64,000 nt of DNA from NCBI GenBank assembly GCA_023512835.1, contig CM042090.1, positions 26,265,783 through 26,329,782 on the forward strand, written 5' to 3'. Both the position numbers and the translations under genes were made by a program. Below the pieces are notes generated by a model that did not search any database, had not been told where the DNA came from, and worked only from the letters and a program-made list of their open reading frames with translations. This DNA comes from Taxillus chinensis (lineage: Eukaryota; Streptophyta; Magnoliopsida; Santalales; Loranthaceae). Every line of letters starts with the position of its first letter. Positions within the stretch are counted from its first letter, which is position 1. Shown in pieces: positions 13,451-25,136 of this stretch.

Positions 13451-13451
<1 letters not shown>

Positions 13452-13494
<43 letters not shown>
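13452..13494. repeat. (AT)n microsatellite
   Basis: About 21 uninterrupted AT dinucleotides. Confidence 0.98.
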
Positions 13495-13498
<4 letters not shown>

Positions 13499-14411
13499 CA
13501 GAGTGGATTACTATATAAAAAATGCACCATTAAGGGTATATTATTTTCCTAATAGTTTGTTTATGTAACCATGGTGCAAATTTTCAAAAATTCAGAATTC
13601 TCTATTGTAACAATGGAGATGTTATACAATAAAACAGTATCGTTTTATTTCAAAATAATGGTGTATTAATATGTATCCTTTAAATATCATTTTGCTGTAT
13701 AATAAAGAATTATTACTCATTTCCAAATTTAACTTGGTATAAGCATATCCCTATCAAAAGTTTACCTCATAATCAGCACAAATAACAGGCAAGTGTATTC
13801 AAGCAACAAATATCTTTCTTACTTTCTTTAGTTTTTATGACAAATAAGACAAAAACACGATTTTTTCATGCTCTCCTTTAGCTATTTTTTAATCATTTTC
13901 AATTTTAGAGTGAGTTCATATACATAAAACAATGATGGTATATTTGGGACATATTTTTAAAAAATATTATATTAGAAAAAATGTTGGAAAGTGCAAAAAA
14001 AATCCAAAACAAACTATTCTTATTGCCCAAATCATTTCATTGATTTTGTCAAAATGCTATCTTTTCACTTATTTGAGCATTACACCAAATTTCTTTTAGA
14101 AATTAAATTAAAAATAGATCCAGAAACATTCAAGAATACGCCCAATACATAGTATAATATATCCAATGTGTAGTTGTGTGATTGAATGAAAAGCCCCGAG
14201 CATGATTCATGCAACAATTTCGTACAAAATTTTAAGACCTAAAGAAAAAGATTGTTGGCACAATAATGGATGGTAAGGTACAAATATTACACAGCTCAAA
14301 TCATTTTTGACAAGAGAGGTAAAGTTAAATTGGCTACGAACTTTACATGTTTGTCTACTAAAACAATCTTCACCATATTGAGCCTGCAATCAATCATTTC
14401 CATGTTTGGAC

Positions 14412-17400
14412 TCACTCCAAAGGAAGTGGAAGAGACGCTGCATCATACTTGAATACCTTAACATGACACAATCTTTGGCCAATTTCATCAGCAAAAGTAA
14501 TCTTCTTCTTCTTCCCAGCATCATTGCTAGGCACAGTTACATCCTTCTGATCTTCAATGCCAGAATCCCTATGAGCAAATCTCTGCAGTTGATGACAGCA
14601 AAATGTCCCATACAGCATCAATATAAATAAAGGCCAATGGCTAAAACCTACAATAAAATCATTATAGCACTCTTCATATTTAAAAGTCAGGATGAACAAA
14701 CCATTAGTTTACAGAAACGGTTACAGTCCCTTGCCATCATGGACAACCATCGTTGTGTAGTTTTTTCAGCTTCTGTTGCATTGTTAATGATCATTCTTAC
14801 CTGTGAATATTTAGAATCCCTTGTTTACAAAACGCAATGATGCTATTATAAATGGGAAGAGGAAAAAAATCTATTGCTTTGGCAATTTCAAACATGCAAA
14901 GGACAGGAATCAATTCGTCTAGTACATGAAAAATGCAAGCAGCAATAATTTAAAGAGGAAACAAAGAAAGACTGAGATGGAGGGTGCATAAAAATTCTTA
15001 AATCTATTGAGGACAGCAAAAGAAAAATCAAAACAACATATTAAGGACTCGGAGATATTGAATAGAACAAAATTTGCATGCACTAACCTCATCTGCATTA
15101 TCTTCTGAGGATGCAGCAAGATATGCTTCAGGGTGCTCTTGTTCCAGGATTCCCTTCATGGCCTTCAATTGGTTTGTTAGTTTAGTTGCAAGACACTCCA
15201 TGTCACGCATCTGCCTCTGAGAAAATGCAATAGCACTTTGTGAACATCCATGAATGGAATTAAGCTGCATTGCGCGGGAATGTTGTGGGATCTTGAGAAT
15301 CCCCTTCAGATGGGAACCATTCTTATCAATATCTGATTTCCTAGCATCCTGCTGGAGAGTAACAGTGTCTGCATAACTATTGATATCTTTTTTAGCACTG
15401 ATATCGACTTCAGTTGCCTCAAGGTTTGATCCAACAGATGAAGCTTTAGTTACAGGTGTTTGACCAAAGCGGAGTTTTCTCATCAACACTGAAACAAGCA
15501 GGGAAAAGCATATAATTATCCCCAAAAAAACTTCAATAAAAAATCTGAACTAAAAGTGAAACAAATTTATTGACTTACTCTTATGTTTTTCTTCACCATC
15601 CAACTCCACAGATTTCATAGCCTGGCATAGTCTTTCCTGAGATGTTGGTGAAATGGTCTGAAAAGGGGGAGAAGAGGAGATGATGGCTTTAACCTATTGA
15701 GATCACAAATTAGATCAACATCCACGAGAAGAAAAAAGAATATCACACACCTTTCTGGTTGACAAAAGCCTCTCCGGAGGATGCTGGAGTGCTGGTATTG
15801 TAAGCTCATTAGTAGCACCAAAAGCATCGCTTTCTGTAGAGCATTTTATTGGTTCGATGCTGTTGCCAAAAATACACGATTGGTTGCCTTCAATTAGGCA
15901 TGAATGTGGATTATGGGGTGAGGAACTGCTACCCACTGGATTGCTGATGATCCCAGTAAGAAGCATAGGTGGTAAAGCACCACTAATGCTATTTCTGTAT
16001 TCACATGGACCACTTCCATAACGAACACCCATGGACTTCTGTCTTGGCTCCTGAATCCTATTACAGGCATTAGTACTTATCTCAAGTGCGATCTCATGTG
16101 AAACATGAAAACCTTGGGCCTCTTGGTAGGTATCGGTATCGCTAAGAAGGGGACAAGTATCGTCTCCTTTTTCCTTAATTTTGGACAAAGGCAAAGACAA
16201 AATTTGATGGCTTATGGATTCTGAATTATCCACTTGCACATTTCGATTACTGGTCGCCCAAAAGTTAGAAAAGGAATCATACTGACTTCGATCTGCAGAT
16301 TCATATGAAACTTCATTGACAATGCAATTTGCAATTGTTTTTTCGGATACATGAATGGAATGGGAATGAGAACATGTGATTTCTAGATTACCTGCATTCA
16401 AATTTTCTCTGTTGTTGGTCTTAAAACTGGAAAAAGTGGGCTGATTCTGATCCACATATGTATATGGAATTTCATCAACAGTGCAGTTTTGAGGTTCTTC
16501 TCTGGAAGAAACTGAGTGCCCAGAATCTGCAACACAGCCATTTACAGCCACTAGTGTTTTATTCAAGGGCAACAAAGAAATATCAATAGAACAAGCATCA
16601 CGATGATTGATCGCAATTGGGTTATTTGCATAATCTGGAAAGGGAACCCCAGCTTTCTCAATGGTGCAATTCTGAGCATCTTTTCTGGTTAAGGTTGAAT
16701 ACTCAGACTCTGCAACAGAACCATCTGTTTCCCTAAAGGTTTGATTCGAGTTTGACCCAGAAGAAACCAATAGCTCACTACAGTGAAGGGTACAGTCATC
16801 AAATGAACGAAACATTTTCTGTTCACCTGTGTTATCTGAACAGGGAATCTCATCCTGAACATTCATGCAGGATCGGAAGTCCTTAGCATCAGTTAACTTT
16901 TCAGCTTTATAACCTGAGATAGTAGCCTCACTCACGCCCTCCAGCCCACTATTGCATGTCAAATCCGGAACCTGAATCGTAGGATTTTCATTTATTCTAA
17001 ATAAGATAGCTTGCTGAGCAGAACTCTGGGAGCAGCCAATTTTATCAGAACTACAATTTATGGTAAAGATGGGAGCTTCTTGATGGATGTCACACTGAAG
17101 AGGGTGAGTAATGAGTTCTTCCTTAATATCAAACATACGCAAAGGAAGAGATTGGCAACATGCCGTTTCTGAATTATCCCCATAGATGCTAGAACAGTTG
17201 TGGGCATCTTGGTCTACATATTTATATGAAACCTCATTAACAACGCAATTTTCAATTATCCCTGATGAAGGCATAGCCAGAGACTGATGACTAATGATTT
17301 CCCGGTTATCTCCACTTTTAGCCCCAGTGGCAGAGTAAGAGCTCAGATTGCCCTCATGCATAAATGTATCTGGAAGCTCATCAACAATGCAATTTTGGGG

Positions 17401-18396
17401 TTCTTCTCTTGAACAAATTGGGCCCCCAGACTCTGCAACAAAACTATTTGTGGCCCCAAGCATTTCATTCAAGATCAACCCAGAAGAACCCTCTAGCTCC
17501 TTACAGCCAGCAGAGCAAACATCTAAACAGTTTTTGTTTGGGCTATCTGAGTTATCTGAGCAGAGAACATCTACTTCACTACCGGAGCAAATTAGAGTTT
17601 CTTTTCTGGAAAAATTTGAAACCTCAGAATCTGCGACAAAACCATTTCCAGCCTCAAGTATTTCATTTGAGAACAACCCAGAAGAGCCCGATGACTCATT
17701 ACAGCGAAATGAGCAATCATCAACAGAACAACTCTTATTTGGGCTCTGAGAGTAATCTTGAAAGGGAACTGTGTCTTTAATGTTTGCATTTAATAACTCC
17801 ATACAGGATTGAGATTCTTCATTGTCATGCAGCTCTTCAATTTTGACAACAGACGCAGCAGTTTGGGGCACGTTGCATATGTTCTGATTAATGCACTCCT
17901 TAGTTTTCTTGTTTGATCGTTTTGATTTCAATCTAATGAGAGGTACCATCAGATCAAGTTCATCCTCGGGTTGCTCATGATCTGTACAGGAGAAAGAATT
18001 AACATTTTCTTCAGTCAAGCCGAGCAAAATTGAAAGTTTTCTTTTTTTTGCTTTGCACCTCTCCCGAAGCTGTTTTAAAGTCACATCCCCGAAGTTATCA
18101 TCACAGTTTCCTATATGATCATCTCCAGAAACGTTCAATATGAAAGCTTTGCTGTCTATTGCAGATATTTTTCTTTCTGCAAAGGACACAAACTCACATT
18201 CGATATCGACATCATCATAGCCATTCTTAAGATTAAGAGTGGAAGACTCATTCTGTTCATCAGTTTTGTATAATTCCTTGACTGTCCTGAACTTGAGTGA
18301 TGGCCTTCTGTGATAATTTATGCTTGGTGATTTTATCACCAAACCATTCTTAATGGCCTGGATAAAATGCATGTGACTGCAACTCCTTAGCTCCAT
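14412..18396 (-). CDS. Uncharacterised large plant protein with RVxF-like motif and internal repeats
   Basis: Coding exons in transcript order: 18396-15751, 15657-15579, 15488-15088, 14800-14702, 14582-14412. Every junction has an AG acceptor and GT donor, phases agree, and the total is about 1131 residues. The start is the first methionine (MELRSCSHMHF) of the long open frame. The N-terminal half is acidic, serine- and cysteine-rich, apparently disordered, and built of diverged repeats (see 16520-17760). Conserved-looking parts are a basic patch (RCKAKKRKLS), a helical segment around AFSQRQMRDMECLATKL, a short exon encoding RWLSMMARDCNRFCKLM, and a C-terminus with KKKITFADE then LCHVKVF. KITF fits the protein phosphatase 1 docking consensus; that role is inference. 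I recall related plant proteins sharing the WLSMMARDCNRFCK block but know no function for them. An untranslated exon lies far upstream. Confidence 0.85.
16520..17760 (-). repeat. Diverged coding repeats within the minus-strand gene
   Basis: At least four copies (about 17755-17630, 17570-17430, 16830-16708, 16600-16524) encode the pattern C(S)xxCxELxxSSGLxxNExLxxxNxFVAxSE followed by SRxExQNCxVxE. Interspersed units carry N-C-x-V-(D/N)-E-x-(P/S)-Y. The repeats are visible at DNA level too, which is why opposite-strand open frames occur here. They indicate expansion by internal duplication followed by divergence. Confidence 0.8.
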
Positions 18397-18739
18397 AAAT
18401 CCAAATTTTATATTTCCTCAGTTTTGAAAGACCTTCATCAAGAATTTGGTGTCAACATATAAGCACAATTTTTACCAAAGTTAACGTATTTTTTATCTTG
18501 TGGATCAAAAAAAAAGTTGAAATACTTCCAATTGTGGAACAGAAGAATCAAAAATAGAAAACTAAACTTTGATATAAACAACATCAAAAGCAAACGACGT
18601 AAGCCGAGAATTGTTTCCAGTTACATGTGCATCCAATGATACATACACCAAAGCAACAAGGTAGTTATCACTACATATACAATGTAAATTCAAATTTCAG
18701 AACTGAATAAGTTAGTTTTTCAAATTTTCCCTCTCACCA

Positions 18740-19520
18740 CTATCAACACTTTGCTTATAACTGAGCATTTCACACGAGACTGCACAACACACTAGTTTTC
18801 ATCAGCTTACTAAAAAGAGGCATGACCTAAGGCATCATATATAAATTTTAGTCATAAAATGGTCATTTGCTGACATAGTATAAGAACAACAATTAGCTCA
18901 ATAATATAACATAGTCGAAGAGGGCACACAGTCAATCATGTAAGAGTTGTGTTGGTTAAATGCACAGCACAACTTCAAAAACGCAGGTGATTACTGTTGT
19001 ATACAAGTCTGTATAATGAAAAGCTTCAGTAAAAATATACTTGAATGTTTACAAACACTAACATGCTTTAACAGCTCCTTAACACACCAGAGAGAGAGAG
19101 AGAAGGTTTCTATGATACAAAAAACTACATAAATCAGTGATAAAACGCTTTTCATAATGATGATTATAAATTTAGGTAATCTAAAATAACTTTTTTTTTA
19201 AGTTGACGTAGTTCAAAACCCATATCCTCAGTATCATTTTCTTGCTTAAAAGACTAAAACTGTGCACCTCACACAAAGCTGCACAAGTAGCTTATCTATG
19301 CTAGGTAACATGAAAAAAGGAAAAAATTGGCCTAATATATTATATATTGAATCTAGTTACAAAGCCATTCTTTTTTTGCTAATGCAGGCTTTGCTCAAAC
19401 TTCTCACATTGCCCCCAAGAAGAGCAAGCAATCAATCACATAAAGGCCGTGAGTTGCATTAGTTAAATGTAAAACAAATTTTAAAATGCAGGCAATCATT
19501 GTGGTATGTGATTCTTATGA
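18740..19520. repeat. Diverged tandem duplication of about 490 bp in the 5'-UTR intron
   Basis: Matching landmarks recur about 500 bp apart: TGAGCATTTCACACGAGACTG near 18760 against TGTGCACCTCACACAAAGCTG near 19262, and GTTAAATGCACAGCACAACTTC near 18955 against GTTAAATGTAAAACAAATTTT near 19462. Each of the latter pair is followed by a GCAGG(T/C)(G/A)AT(T/C)A block. The copies are old and not coding. Confidence 0.6.
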
Positions 19521-20042
19521 GCAGAAAATAACATTTGATAATAATTATTATGATTATTGTTATATTTTTATTATATTATTATTATTAAAATAATAACAAT
19601 CTCAAGTAGCAAATACTATTATGAATCGACACAGTCGAACGAAGATTGATGCACAGAGTTTCATACTGATCCATATCACAGCATGAATCATTTGAAACCG
19701 CCTAGGAGTTTTGAAGTCTAGAGTGCGAGGGATGGCTTTCATGATTTACAGAACTATATTACTCAGTGCCAGATGTTTTGTCACAAACATGGTTGAAAAA
19801 ATTTGTAAATGAACCCTAATCCCCCAACCAACAACCTAAATCCGAAACTCCACTACGAAAACCAAGTGCAAAACACCCACACCAAAATTTCAAACCTAGA
19901 TCTGGCTCAAATGAAACCTAGGTTTGCCCAAATGCGCAATTGAACAAGGACAAAACCAAACGAAACAACCCAAAACCTAGATCGATATAGAGAGCATTGA
20001 CACATTAAGGCAGATCTGACAACATCGGATAGAAACACTCAC

Positions 20043-20150
20043 CCCAGATTGAAGATCCGGTCCGAAGAATCCAGAGCCCAGGAAACGACAGAGAGAGAAG
20101 GAAAATGAAGGAGCTGAGTTGCACTGGACGCGCTCCCTAGTAAGTAGTAA
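20043..20150 (-). other. Probable untranslated first exon of the minus-strand gene
   Basis: Read on the minus strand, GC-richer sequence ends in a good donor, CTGGG followed by gtgagtg (20042 downward). The long open frame starts 1.6 kb further on. This composition change and donor suggest a 5'-UTR exon; the transcription start near 20150 is an estimate. Confidence 0.5.
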
Positions 20151-20172
20151 TCATAGGGCGCGAGCCAAGTTG

Positions 20173-20183
20173 TTTGGCGGGAA
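20173..20183. promoter_or_regulatory. E2F-binding site consensus
   Basis: TTTGGCGGGAA fits the E2F consensus TTTSSCGC/G, placed just upstream of the predicted 5'-UTR exon of the minus-strand gene. A G-box core CACGTG lies 25 bp further upstream (20208-20213). E2F sites at such positions are typical of S-phase or cell-cycle genes in plants. Confidence 0.55.
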
Positions 20184-20213
20184 CCCAAATGGGCAAAATC
20201 GTATAATCACGTG

Positions 20214-21440
20214 TTTTAAAAAAAATTTGTCCAGCGTTGACAGATAGTCTCAATACTTTTTTTAGTCTCAAAATTTGTTTTTGGCAAAAATTTAACTACA
20301 ACATATTCTTTTATAAAATTTAACTATTCATAATTTACAATATTAAATAATAATCTTGATTTTTTTAGCTATTATGAGAAAATATTATTATTATGATAAA
20401 GTGATAGCCTCCCAACTGACGGATGAAGCTCGCATCAAGAGGGATTGCAATTAGCAAGAGGGTGAAAAAAATTTGTTGGGAAGAGGGGCTCTATGAACTT
20501 GCAGGCGTTGGAGGGATCAAAGAGGAGGGGTGGTCGCACAAAGATATGTAGATCCATAGTTGCTTCGGATGCTTGCCGTCAAGGAAGGCAGAGATCCATG
20601 GTGGGGATGAGCATCGGACAAGATGTGGATGGTAGGGACAAGACGGGGACGGCGATGGGTGGCTAGATGGGCATGGTTGAAAAACACCAATGGTTTTGGC
20701 TGGACGACATAGGTGGGCGTTGATGAAAATATAGTCATCCAATTTAGCATTGGTTAAAGTTACTGTTAAGTTGTTGAGCCCACTCCACAATCAATTAACA
20801 TAAAAATAAAATTTGATGTATTAAAAAAAGACAACGTTATTAATGTTCACCAATATTATAAAGATTAATGATATGAATTGACTAAAATACTTTTAAAAAA
20901 TAATATTTGAGTAATGATATTAAAACATAAATTAAATATTTAAATATTATATTTATGTTTTATTTTTTAACTATATTTTCATAATTTCACATTAGATTAA
21001 ATATAATTAGTGTGTATGTTTAACTTTTTTGTGAGTGTATTTATTTTTATCCATTAATTTTTTTAATAAGATAGAACTTTGTCGATATAGAACTTTGAAA
21101 AAATAGAATAATAAAAAAATAAATTATTTATCACAATCTAATTTTTTATTTTTTAAATTGATTATGCCAAAACAAATTATTTAGGAAAAAGATTAAATTT
21201 CTTTATTTCACATATAAAAAATAGGAAAAACAAATAATTACATAATTAAAAAACACGGGAGAAACTTTTCTTAATATATAATTATTTAGTTATACACTTG
21301 AATTTGATATACTAACATTTAATATAAATAAATTTAAATGTCTCCCTTATTACTATAATTAAAAATGATAGTATAATTAGTACTCTACTATAGTATAATT
21401 ATATTTAATATCATAATAGCTACATTATTATTATCACGTA
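20214..21440. other. AT-rich intergenic DNA
   Basis: No gene supported. About 20400-20800 is less AT-rich and has open minus-strand frames, rich in proline and histidine, that resemble nothing known to me. About 20810-21060 shares weak similarity with an AT-rich stretch of VPS13 intron 1 (46540-46930), suggesting one old dispersed repeat family. Confidence 0.4.
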
Positions 21441-21915
21441 CTTGATTTTAGAAATTCAAAACCGAACACGTGACTTTCCCATGCCTACACCCAAAGGGTC
21501 AAGGGGTTAGTGACAAGCACCTATGAGGGACATACAAAGCAGGTGTTGTCCAAATTCCCTGTACAACATACATCAAGGGTATGAAAGTACTTTTTCAAAA
21601 CAAAACTAATACAAAGTATATTAATAATGTCACCACACAAACCAATTAATCTATTACAATTGTCCACGGACCCTTATTTGAAAAAATAAGGTTTAATAAA
21701 AAATAACATATAAAAAAAGTTCGTACATCAGTAAATAATTTTAATAAACAGCATAATCCAACACTAGCTTCAATTAACACCTGGAGAAAAAAAAATCAAC
21801 GAGTAAGGGTGAGCACAAAGCTTGGTAGGTAAAATATCACTCATCACCAACACCCAACAATGAACTCATAATACTATATGCTACATGTACAAGTGTACAT
21901 GTGTAGTGTTGAGCT
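21440..21915 (-). mobile_element. Older large-LTR fragment (interrupted by a solo LTR)
   Basis: Motifs such as CAAGGGGTTAGTGACAAGCACC, ATCAAGGGTA and GTAGGTAAAATA align with the LTR at 37685-40097 in the same written orientation, but are clearly more diverged. The sequence resumes after the solo LTR, at 24274 to about 24720. The younger solo LTR is therefore nested in it. Confidence 0.65.
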
Positions 21916-22255
21916 ATAACTGTAAAGACTCGTATTTGGGTAGTGTTAAGAGATAGCCACTTTATGGGCATACAACTATCTAGACGGTAGTGTAGTCGTT
22001 GATGTAAGCATTTTGACTGTACCTGGGCCCGATTCTGAGTCGGGGCCCTGTTTGACCCGATTGTTGACTTTTTGGGATTTATTGGTTGACTTTGCATTTG
22101 GGCGGTCATTTGAGTGTGATATTATCTGAATAGTGTTGTGCTTGTCATTTCGAGCGTTTTGATAGTAATTGGGCTCAATTTGGAGTTCGTGACCTCGGGA
22201 GGTCAATTATTGCGTTCGGGTCAATTATTGCTGGGAGGCCAATTATTGGCAGCAG

Positions 22256-22264
22256 TATAAATAA
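22256..22264 (+). promoter_or_regulatory. TATA box of the solo LTR
   Basis: TATAAATAA lies about 335 bp from the LTR start. The related LTR at 37685-40097 has its own TATAAATA on the minus strand (39730-39737) at the equivalent place, which fixes the orientation of both. Confidence 0.65.
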
Positions 22265-22316
22265 TTAAGAAACTGCATTATCCCTTTATTTTGCTCAGTG
22301 CGTGCGTGTTTGAGCA

Positions 22317-22361
<45 letters not shown>

Positions 22362-22754
22362 GAAGAACTTCCCTTGGTGATTTTGGGGCGATTGGAACTC
22401 GTGGATCGCAAATAATCTTCCTAGGTAGGTGTCATTGAACCTCTTATCTCGATTATGTCTTGGAATATGCATGAAGTTATCATGATTTATGAATTTGAGT
22501 ATGAACCCTAGGTTTTGGGGAAAACCCAATTTTGGGGTTAGATATGATGATTTAGCATAAAATTGGTTAAGAACTGATTTATATCAGTTTGGGTACGTAA
22601 TTTTGTACTCTGTTTAGTAAAACGCGTGTTTGTGAGTGCCTGGGGGTCGCTGGGTTGATCCCAGGCGAAAATTAGGCCAAAAACGATGATGAACAGTACC
22701 CTGGGCGAACTATAGGGTCGAAGTTCGTAGTCAGCAGCTGTGGAGTCAGCAGCT

Positions 22755-23060
22755 TCGTTAGTCCGGATCAATAGTCCGGAGCAGTTAGTCCGGATCAGTA
22801 GTCCAGAGCAGTTAGTCCGGATCAGTAGTCCAGAGCAGTTAGTCCAGATCAGTAGTCCGGAGCAGTTAGTCCAGATCAGTAGTCCGGATCAGTAGTCCGA
22901 AGTAGTTAGTTCGGATCAGCAGCAGTGATCTGTAGCTTCGCTCCGCAGTAGTGTTTCCGTAGTATCAATCCGTAACATCCATTCCGTAGCATCAATCTGC
23001 AGCAGTGATCCGTAGCTTCAATCCGCAGCAGTGTTCCGCAGCTTCAATCCGCAGCAGTGC
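22755..23060 (+). repeat. LTR minisatellite, 27-bp unit grading into 20-27-bp units
   Basis: Units of the form GTTAGTCCGGATCAGTAGTC plus CGGAGCA repeat about six times, then grade into CAGTGATCCGTAGCTTCAATC-like units. The related LTR has unrelated repeats at the same position (38930-39130). Confidence 0.9.
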
Positions 23061-24273
23061 AACTGCACTGCACTGGACTATTTACACTGTAAACCATTAT
23101 GTCTTTCCTCTCCACATTTAAGTATTATACTTAAGTTACAATGTAAATAACGAAATATCCCCCATTTGGATTCAAACAAAAATACTAGAAAAATTAATTT
23201 CACTCCTTCAAAATGTGAAAATTGAGATTTAGTGCAAAATCCCGGAAAAATCTAGTTTTTCGTAAAGGTAAATTTTTGGAAAGTGGGGTTAGACATCTCA
23301 GAAAAATCCCCAAAAATCAGATTATCTTAGTTATGATATGGAGACTCAATGCCAAGACTTTTTATTGCAAGAAAATAGATGTTATGGGTATCTCATTCCT
23401 TAGTCAAGGAATGAGGATCGACTTGTGAAGACTGGCTACAGTTCTAAAGGGAGTGTTGTGCACCTTAAGACCATATTGGTGCTGGTATGTTGGTTTGCGG
23501 ATTTGGGACTTGGATTCCATGACTTGTTGGGTTCTCACCGTGATGCACCGATGGTGCTATGTGGTTGACGTGGCAGGCATATGCGCCGATGGCAGGCCTA
23601 TGTGGCGACTGTGGCCGGGCATATTGCGTTGTGGACAGGCTAAGGCCTAAGTGAGTCGTTGAGCTCGTGGAGCTAGGGCTGAGTACCCTGAGTTGGGATC
23701 CCATGGAAGATCGTGGACAAGCTGTCCTATGTGGACAGGCTGGGTCCTGATATTTGTTTGCAGGCTGAGTCCTAATGATTGTGCACACTACACAGTGCAC
23801 AAGTGCACAGAGCATGTAGTATATACTTGTATGTTTGCATAATATGGAGTATTAAGGTCACCTACTGAGCTTGTCGCTCACCCCTACTTGTTATTTCCCC
23901 TTTCAGGTATGACCCGAGACTAGTGGAGGACTTTCTTCCAGGAGGACATGCCCACTATTTTGATGTATGAGTACTGTATTTTGTATTGTATTTTGTGTTA
24001 TATCCCGGACATGGATCCGTGGACAGTTTTATTTGCATATTGCTTGTGATGTGATGTCTGTATGCCTGGTTGATTTATTGTATGCATGATGATGTATGGG
24101 AAAGTACAGGATTACCCTTGATGTATTACTGTACAGGGTTGCATGATTGAGACAGCACCCGCGGTGTAGTCTCTATTGGTGCTAGTCACTAATCCCTTGA
24201 CCTTTCGGGTGCGGCAATGGGAAGTCATGTACCCGGTTCCGGGTTCCCTAGAATCCGGGGGCGTGACAATAAC

Positions 24274-24720
24274 ACAAACACAACATCAGCCAATTTTGAA
24301 TGAGTACAACAAATACAACATATAAATTTGTAACAATAATTAACAAATACATTAATCACAACTATCAATTCAATAACACAACACAAGGCTTCCCCTCTTT
24401 GGGACTCAAAGCCAATTGCTACCATGAGCAAAACAACATCACGACGTACCCCTCATATGAGATCATAGATATCACCAGCCTAGGTGATTATGTCACATCG
24501 ACAACCATACCTTATGTACATAGGCCCACAAACACAATATCCATTACAGCAAATCATCTCACACAAACACAATATTTAGTACGACAAATCAACACTTAAC
24601 ATGTTCCCAATATAAAAAGCAAACACACACCTCAACTGTCATAATAAAAATCACACTACATTTCCTCAAGTGATTATTAAGGTTTCCCTTTAAAGGTTAC
24701 GAGCTCAAATTCTCATTGGC
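24274..24720 (-). mobile_element. Continuation of the older LTR fragment
   Basis: Resumes after the second ATAAC. AC-rich, non-coding, and diverged from the younger LTRs; it ends near the MULE-like terminus at 24735. Confidence 0.45.
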
Positions 24721-24847
24721 AAACCAAAGAAATAGGGACGGAACCAGGATTTCATCCTAGGGGGGCCACCGTTTTAGTATTGCTTCCATATTGTAGCTTC
24801 ATATCACAAATACAATCTAAATTCTATGTTTTATAAGTTGAAAAAAA

Positions 24848-24849
<2 letters not shown>

Positions 24850-24893
<44 letters not shown>
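24850..24893. repeat. (AT)n(AC)n microsatellite
   Basis: Compound dinucleotide run. Confidence 0.97.
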
Positions 24894-25035
24894 TAAGAGG
24901 ACTGTTATTAAGCCGGATATGGTGACGTGAAACAATATTATTAGCTGTGCGGCGTATTTTTAAAAAATACAGCACACAACTAACATTGTGTTTCGCTATC
25001 ATCCGACTGTGAATTCAATTGTGTTATCCGATTTA

Positions 25036-25136
25036 AAATATTTATTCTATATATAGAAATAGAATCTATTTTAATTATAGTTATATTTTAAAATAGCATT
25101 AATGTTTAAGTCCCTCGTCCTTGCTTTTCACCATAA
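25036..25136 (+). repeat. 101-bp direct repeat, left copy
   Basis: Base-for-base identical to 36813-36913, in the same orientation, 11,777 bp apart. Far longer than any transposon target-site duplication. Confidence 0.95.

Larger units (their letters stand above)
12224..14411. other. Intergenic region between convergent genes
   Basis: This is the 3' flank of the kinase gene (the 3' UTR probably occupies the first few hundred bases) running to the stop codon of the minus-strand gene. It holds a 21-bp-arm hairpin at 12992-13080 and an (AT)n microsatellite at 13452-13494. The rest is AT-rich with no coding feature I can support. Confidence 0.5.
21921..24268 (+). mobile_element. Solo LTR, 2348 bp, with 5-bp target-site duplication
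   Basis: It begins TGTAAAGACTCG and ends GGGGGCGTGACA, so it has TG...CA termini, and it is flanked on both sides by ATAAC (21916-21920 and 24269-24273). No internal retrotransposon domain lies inside. A TATA box, TATAAATAA, is at 22256-22264, followed by a (GA)n tract at 22323-22359. U3 is thus about 340 bp and R-U5 nearly 2 kb. A minisatellite lies at 22755-23060. Length and ends suggest a Gypsy-type LTR, but the superfamily is not proven by sequence. Confidence 0.88.

Noticed and set aside
17348..17789. Open frames of up to 138 codons opposite or beside the long minus-strand exon
   Set aside because: Shadows created by the coding repeats of the real gene.
20491..20790. Minus-strand proline/histidine-rich frames
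   Set aside because: Two frames open together, no family resemblance, in TE-rich spacer.
23453..23815. Open frames within the solo LTR
   Set aside because: They lie in R-U5 of a non-coding LTR and are not shared with the related copy.
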